Part shown: positions 6,630 through 8,839 of the stretch, piece by piece
Layout: each line of letters begins with the position of its first letter
Position numbering within the stretch: position 1 is the first letter of the stretch
From: Sphingobium sp.
Lineage (GTDB): Bacteria; Pseudomonadota; Alphaproteobacteria; Sphingomonadales; Sphingomonadaceae
Reading direction: 5' to 3'
Length of the DNA stretch: 8,839 nt
Assembly: GCA_030148625.1 (NCBI GenBank)
Contig: JASBTC010000325.1
Span: 1 to 8,839, forward strand
Made by a program: the position numbers and the translations under genes
Notes under the pieces: model-generated
What the model was told of the DNA's origin: nothing
What the model saw: the letters and a program-made list of their open reading frames with translations, nothing else
The model's database searches: none

Positions 6630-8054
6630 TCAGCCCAGGTCGCCGATCACCGATTTGATCTCCATGAACTCGGCCAGCCCGAACTTGCCATATTCGCGGC
6701 CATTACCCGACTGTTTGTAGCCGCCAAATGCGACATTGGGGTCGGGATTGCCAGCGTTCACATAGACCATGCCCGCACGCAAACGGGGGACGAAGGCGCG
6801 GGCCTTGGCCGGATCGCCCGAGACGACGGCGGACAGACCGTAATTGGTGTCGTTGGCAATGCGGATCGCGTCCTCGTCATCCTCATATGGAATGATCGTG
6901 ACGACGGGGCCGAAAATCTCCTCGCGCGCGATCGTCATGTCGTTGGTGACATTGGCGAACAGGGTCGGGCGGACATAATAGCCGCGATCGACGCCGTCGG
7001 GACGGCCGGGGCCGCCGGTGACCAACGTCGCGCCTTCCTCCATGCCTTTCTGGATCAGGCCCTGGATCTTGTCGAACTGCGCCTTGTTGACGACGGGGCC
7101 GATATGGCGGCCCTCGGCCTGCGGATCACCGGTGACGGTGCGGGCCAGCGCCGCTCTCGCGACCTCGACCGCCTCGGCATGTTGCGACTTGTGGACCAGC
7201 ATCCGGGCGGGGGCGATGCAGCTCTGCCCCGAATTGAGCATCACGCTCATCAGGCCGGCGGGCACCGCCTTGTCGAGCGGCGCGCCTTCGAGAATGATGT
7301 TGGGCGATTTGCCGCCCAGTTCCTGATGGACGCGCTTGACCGTGTCGGCCGCGGCCTTCGCCACCATGATGCCGGCGCGCGTCGATCCGGTGAAGCTCAC
7401 CATGTCGATGCCGGGATGTTCGGACAAGGCGGTGCCGACGGTGGGGCCGTCGCCCTGAATCAGGTTGAACACGCCAGCCGGCACGCCTGCGGCATCCATC
7501 ACCTCGGCGAAGATCGCGGCGCAGGACGGTGCTTCCTCCGAAGGCTTCAGGATCATCGTGTTGCCAGCGGCCAGCGCGGGGGCGACCTTGGCCGCGATCT
7601 GGTTCATCGGCCAGTTCCACGGCGTGATCAGCGCGACGACGCCGATCGGCTCATGCACGACTTTGTTGCCGCCGATCGTCTCTTCGAACTCAAATTCTTT
7701 GAGTGCGGTGATCGCCGCCATGAAATGGCCGATGCCCGATCCGACCTGAGCGGTCTGCGCCATCGAGATCGGGCAGCCCATTTCGGTGGCGATGGCGCGG
7801 GCGATGTCGGGCGCACGCGTCTTATATTCGGCCAGGATGCGCTCGAGCAGGGCGATACGTTCGTCGACGCTGGTGCGTGAGAAGCTGTCGAACGCACGGC
7901 GCGCTGCATCCACTGCCTTGTCGACATCGGCGCGGCTGCCCAGCGTGATCTCCGTGCAGGGTTCCTCGGTGGCCGGATCGATCACCTTATGGCGCGTGCC
8001 GCCTTCGCTCGCGACCCATTTTCCGTCGATATATTGGTTGAGATAGCTTTGCAT
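6630..8054 (-). CDS. NAD(P)+-dependent aldehyde dehydrogenase
   Basis: A 474-residue cytoplasmic enzyme of the ALDH superfamily, oxidising an aldehyde to its acid, of usual full length. Key features are PWNWP at 145-149 with N147 (oxyanion hole), K170 in the cofactor-binding KPSEEAP, the Rossmann motif GSTRAG at 223-228, E245 in HQELGGKSPN (general base), and C279 in GQSC (nucleophile). EEIFGPV and the C-terminal GGYKQSGNGREYGKFGL are also typical of the family. The substrate cannot be read; closest in feel are broad-specificity aldehyde dehydrogenases annotated simply as family members. The start at 8054 gives MQSYLNQYIDGKWV, the normal family N-terminus, and has GAAAGGA (8061-8067) 6 bases upstream. 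An in-frame ATG at 8093 would add 13 unlikely residues. It follows glnA on the same strand but behind a strong terminator, so it is probably transcribed on its own. Confidence 0.92.
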   Translation of the reverse strand: MQSYLNQYIDGKWVASEGGTRHKVIDPATEEPCTEITLGSRADVDKAVDAARRAFDSFSRTSVDERIALLERILAEYKTRAPDIARAIATEMGCPISMAQTAQVGSGIGHFMAAITALKEFEFEETIGGNKVVHEPIGVVALITPWNWPMNQIAAKVAPALAAGNTMILKPSEEAPSCAAIFAEVMDAAGVPAGVFNLIQGDGPTVGTALSEHPGIDMVSFTGSTRAGIMVAKAAADTVKRVHQELGGKSPNIILEGAPLDKAVPAGLMSVMLNSGQSCIAPARMLVHKSQHAEAVEVARAALARTVTGDPQAEGRHIGPVVNKAQFDKIQGLIQKGMEEGATLVTGGPGRPDGVDRGYYVRPTLFANVTNDMTIAREEIFGPVVTIIPYEDDEDAIRIANDTNYGLSAVVSGDPAKARAFVPRLRAGMVYVNAGNPDPNVAFGGYKQSGNGREYGKFGLAEFMEIKSVIGDLG

Positions 8055-8060
8055 GCCTCG

Positions 8061-8067
8061 TCCTTTC
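8061..8067 (-). promoter_or_regulatory. Ribosome binding site deciding the aldehyde dehydrogenase start
   Basis: On the minus strand this reads GAAAGGA, 6 bases before the ATG at 8054. It supports that start over the upstream in-frame ATG at 8093. Confidence 0.75.
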
Positions 8068-8069
8068 GT

Positions 8070-8137
8070 CACGCGATTCCGGGGTTGTCGCATGAGATGG
8101 AGGTTGGATAGGCAAAAGAAAACCCCGGAAGCGCGTG
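8070..8137 (-). repeat. Imperfect inverted repeat sharing an arm with the glnA terminator
   Basis: Bases 8070-8086 match the reverse complement of 8121-8137 at 16 of 17 positions (difference at 8076), with a 34-base spacer. The arm at 8121-8137 overlaps one strand of the glnA terminator stem, so the two hairpins could not form together in one RNA. The other arm ends 2 bases before the GAAAGGA ribosome binding site of the aldehyde dehydrogenase gene. The repeat is seen directly; any regulatory role is inferred. Confidence 0.55.
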
Positions 8138-8148
8138 GCTTCCGGGGT
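8113..8148 (-). terminator. Intrinsic terminator of glnA
   Basis: Arms 8122-8132 and 8138-8148 are exact reverse complements (11 bp, GC-rich core) around a 5-base loop. On the minus strand the stem is followed by TTTTCTTTTG, a good U-tract. It begins 27 bases after the glnA stop codon. A smaller 7-bp hairpin (8159-8165 with 8172-8178) sits just before it and includes the glnA stop codon. Confidence 0.88.
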
Positions 8149-8175
8149 CTTTCCAGCTTGACGCTACGGAAAGCG

Positions 8176-8839
8176 TCAGGCGCTGTAGTACATGTCGTAT
8201 TCGACCGGGCTCGGGGTCATCTCCCAGCGGGCGACGTCCTCATATTTGAGCTCGATATAGGCTTCGATCTGGTCGCGGGTGAACACGTCGCCCTTGAGCA
8301 GGAAGTCCATGTCCGCGGTCAGCGACTCCAGCGCCTCGCGCAGCGACGCGCAGACGGTGGGCACTTCGGCCAGTTCCTCGGGCGGCAGGTCGTACAGATT
8401 CTTGTCCATCGGCTCGCCCGGATGGATCTTGTTCTGGATGCCGTCGAGGCCGGCCATCAGCAGCGATGCGTAGCAGAGATACGGATTGGCCAGAGCGTCA
8501 GGGAAACGGAACTCGACGCGCTTCGCCTTGCTGCCGGTCCCATAGGGGATGCGGCACGAAGCGGAGCGGTTGCGGCTCGAATAGGCGAGCAGCACCGGTG
8601 CCTCATAACCCGGCACCAGCCGCTTGTAGCTGTTGGTGGTCGGGTTGGTGAAGGCGTTGAGCGCCTTGGCGTGCTTGATGACGCCGCCGATGAAATAGAG
8701 GCACATGTCGCTGAGGCCGGCATAGCCGTCGCCCGCGAACAGGGGCTTGCCCTTTTCCCAGATCGAGATGTGGGTATGCATCCCCGATCCGTTGTCTTCC
8801 TTGATCGGCTTGGGCATGAACGTCGCGGTCTTGCCATAG
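8176..8839 (-). CDS. glnA: Glutamine synthetase type I, C-terminal part, 5' end outside window
   Basis: The dodecameric cytoplasmic enzyme that makes glutamine from glutamate, ammonia and ATP, central to nitrogen assimilation. Coding is open to the right edge (YGKTATF precedes the Met at 8817), so about 220 of the usual roughly 470 residues are visible. Diagnostic sequence includes the ATP-binding signature [16 protein letters not shown], then NRSASCRIP and RVEFRFPD in the active site. NLYDLPPEE contains the tyrosine (codon 8392-8394) that adenylyltransferase GlnE modifies in the GSI-beta type. The C-terminus [11 protein letters not shown] is typical. Activity should therefore be controlled by adenylylation according to nitrogen status. 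A strong terminator follows. Promoter and upstream neighbour (often glnB in alphaproteobacteria) lie outside the window. Confidence 0.97.
   Translation of the reverse strand, partial: YGKTATFMPKPIKEDNGSGMHTHISIWEKGKPLFAGDGYAGLSDMCLYFIGGVIKHAKALNAFTNPTTNSYKRLVPGYEAPVLLAYSSRNRSASCRIPYGTGSKAKRVEFRFPDALANPYLCYASLLMAGLDGIQNKIHPGEPMDKNLYDLPPEELAEVPTVCASLREALESLTADMDFLLKGDVFTRDQIEAYIELKYEDVARWEMTPSPVEYDMYYSA

Noticed and set aside
6612..7880. 422-codon plus-strand frame opposite the aldehyde dehydrogenase
   Set aside because: Rich in His, Asp and Arg with no motif, and it would start inside the terminator hairpin.
8055..8093. Upstream ATG for the aldehyde dehydrogenase
   Set aside because: It adds 13 basic residues unlike the family N-terminus and would put the ribosome binding site inside the coding region.
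8087..8122. Possible promoter for the aldehyde dehydrogenase (TTGCCT, 17 bases, TGCGAC on the minus strand)
   Set aside because: The -35-like box is fair, but the -10-like box is poor; too weak to call.
1..8839. Mobile element, CRISPR array, tRNA, rRNA or toxin-antitoxin genes
   Set aside because: No transposase, integrase, regular direct repeats, RNA gene or paired small genes were seen on either strand.

Overview
The window looks like chromosomal DNA of a GC-rich alphaproteobacterium, most probably a sphingomonad (Sphingomonas, Novosphingobium or relatives). This rests on the base composition, the style of the large TonB-dependent receptor (an EAIVVTGSRI-like start of the mature protein, cysteine-paired loops, FYAGVRLKF end) and the adenylylatable type I glutamine synthetase. 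The assignment is an inference, because no rRNA or other marker is present.

Left block, plus strand, 1-6572. Four genes read in the same direction: the C-terminal part of a Na+:alanine/glycine (AGCS) symporter, a PLP-dependent D-cysteine desulfhydrase/ACC-deaminase-family enzyme, a signal-peptide-bearing N-acyl-D-amino-acid deacylase, and, after a 209-base gap, a complete TonB-dependent outer-membrane receptor. The first three are joined by two ATGA stop/start overlaps, so they are almost certainly one translationally coupled operon. Together they suggest a scavenging route: the receptor brings a substrate into the periplasm, the deacylase frees a (D-)amino acid, the symporter carries it across the inner membrane, and the PLP enzyme breaks it down to a keto acid and ammonia. 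Each family assignment is well supported. The D-amino-acid pathway as a whole is an inference.

Junction, 6573-6629. A long hairpin with an 18-position stem including three G-U pairs separates the receptor gene from the converging aldehyde dehydrogenase gene and can serve as a terminator for both.

Right block, minus strand, 6630-8839. A complete NAD(P)+-dependent aldehyde dehydrogenase lies downstream of the C-terminal part of glnA, which runs off the right edge. The 121-base gap between them holds a strong glnA terminator. One arm of that terminator recurs in inverted orientation (16 of 17 bases) just before the aldehyde dehydrogenase ribosome binding site.

No tRNA, rRNA, CRISPR array, insertion sequence or phage gene was seen. 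No clearly new system is present. The most notable points are the linked uptake/deacylation/deamination gene set, a deacylase whose expected metal-bridging Cys motif (GNCG) reads GQDG, and the shared terminator-arm repeat.
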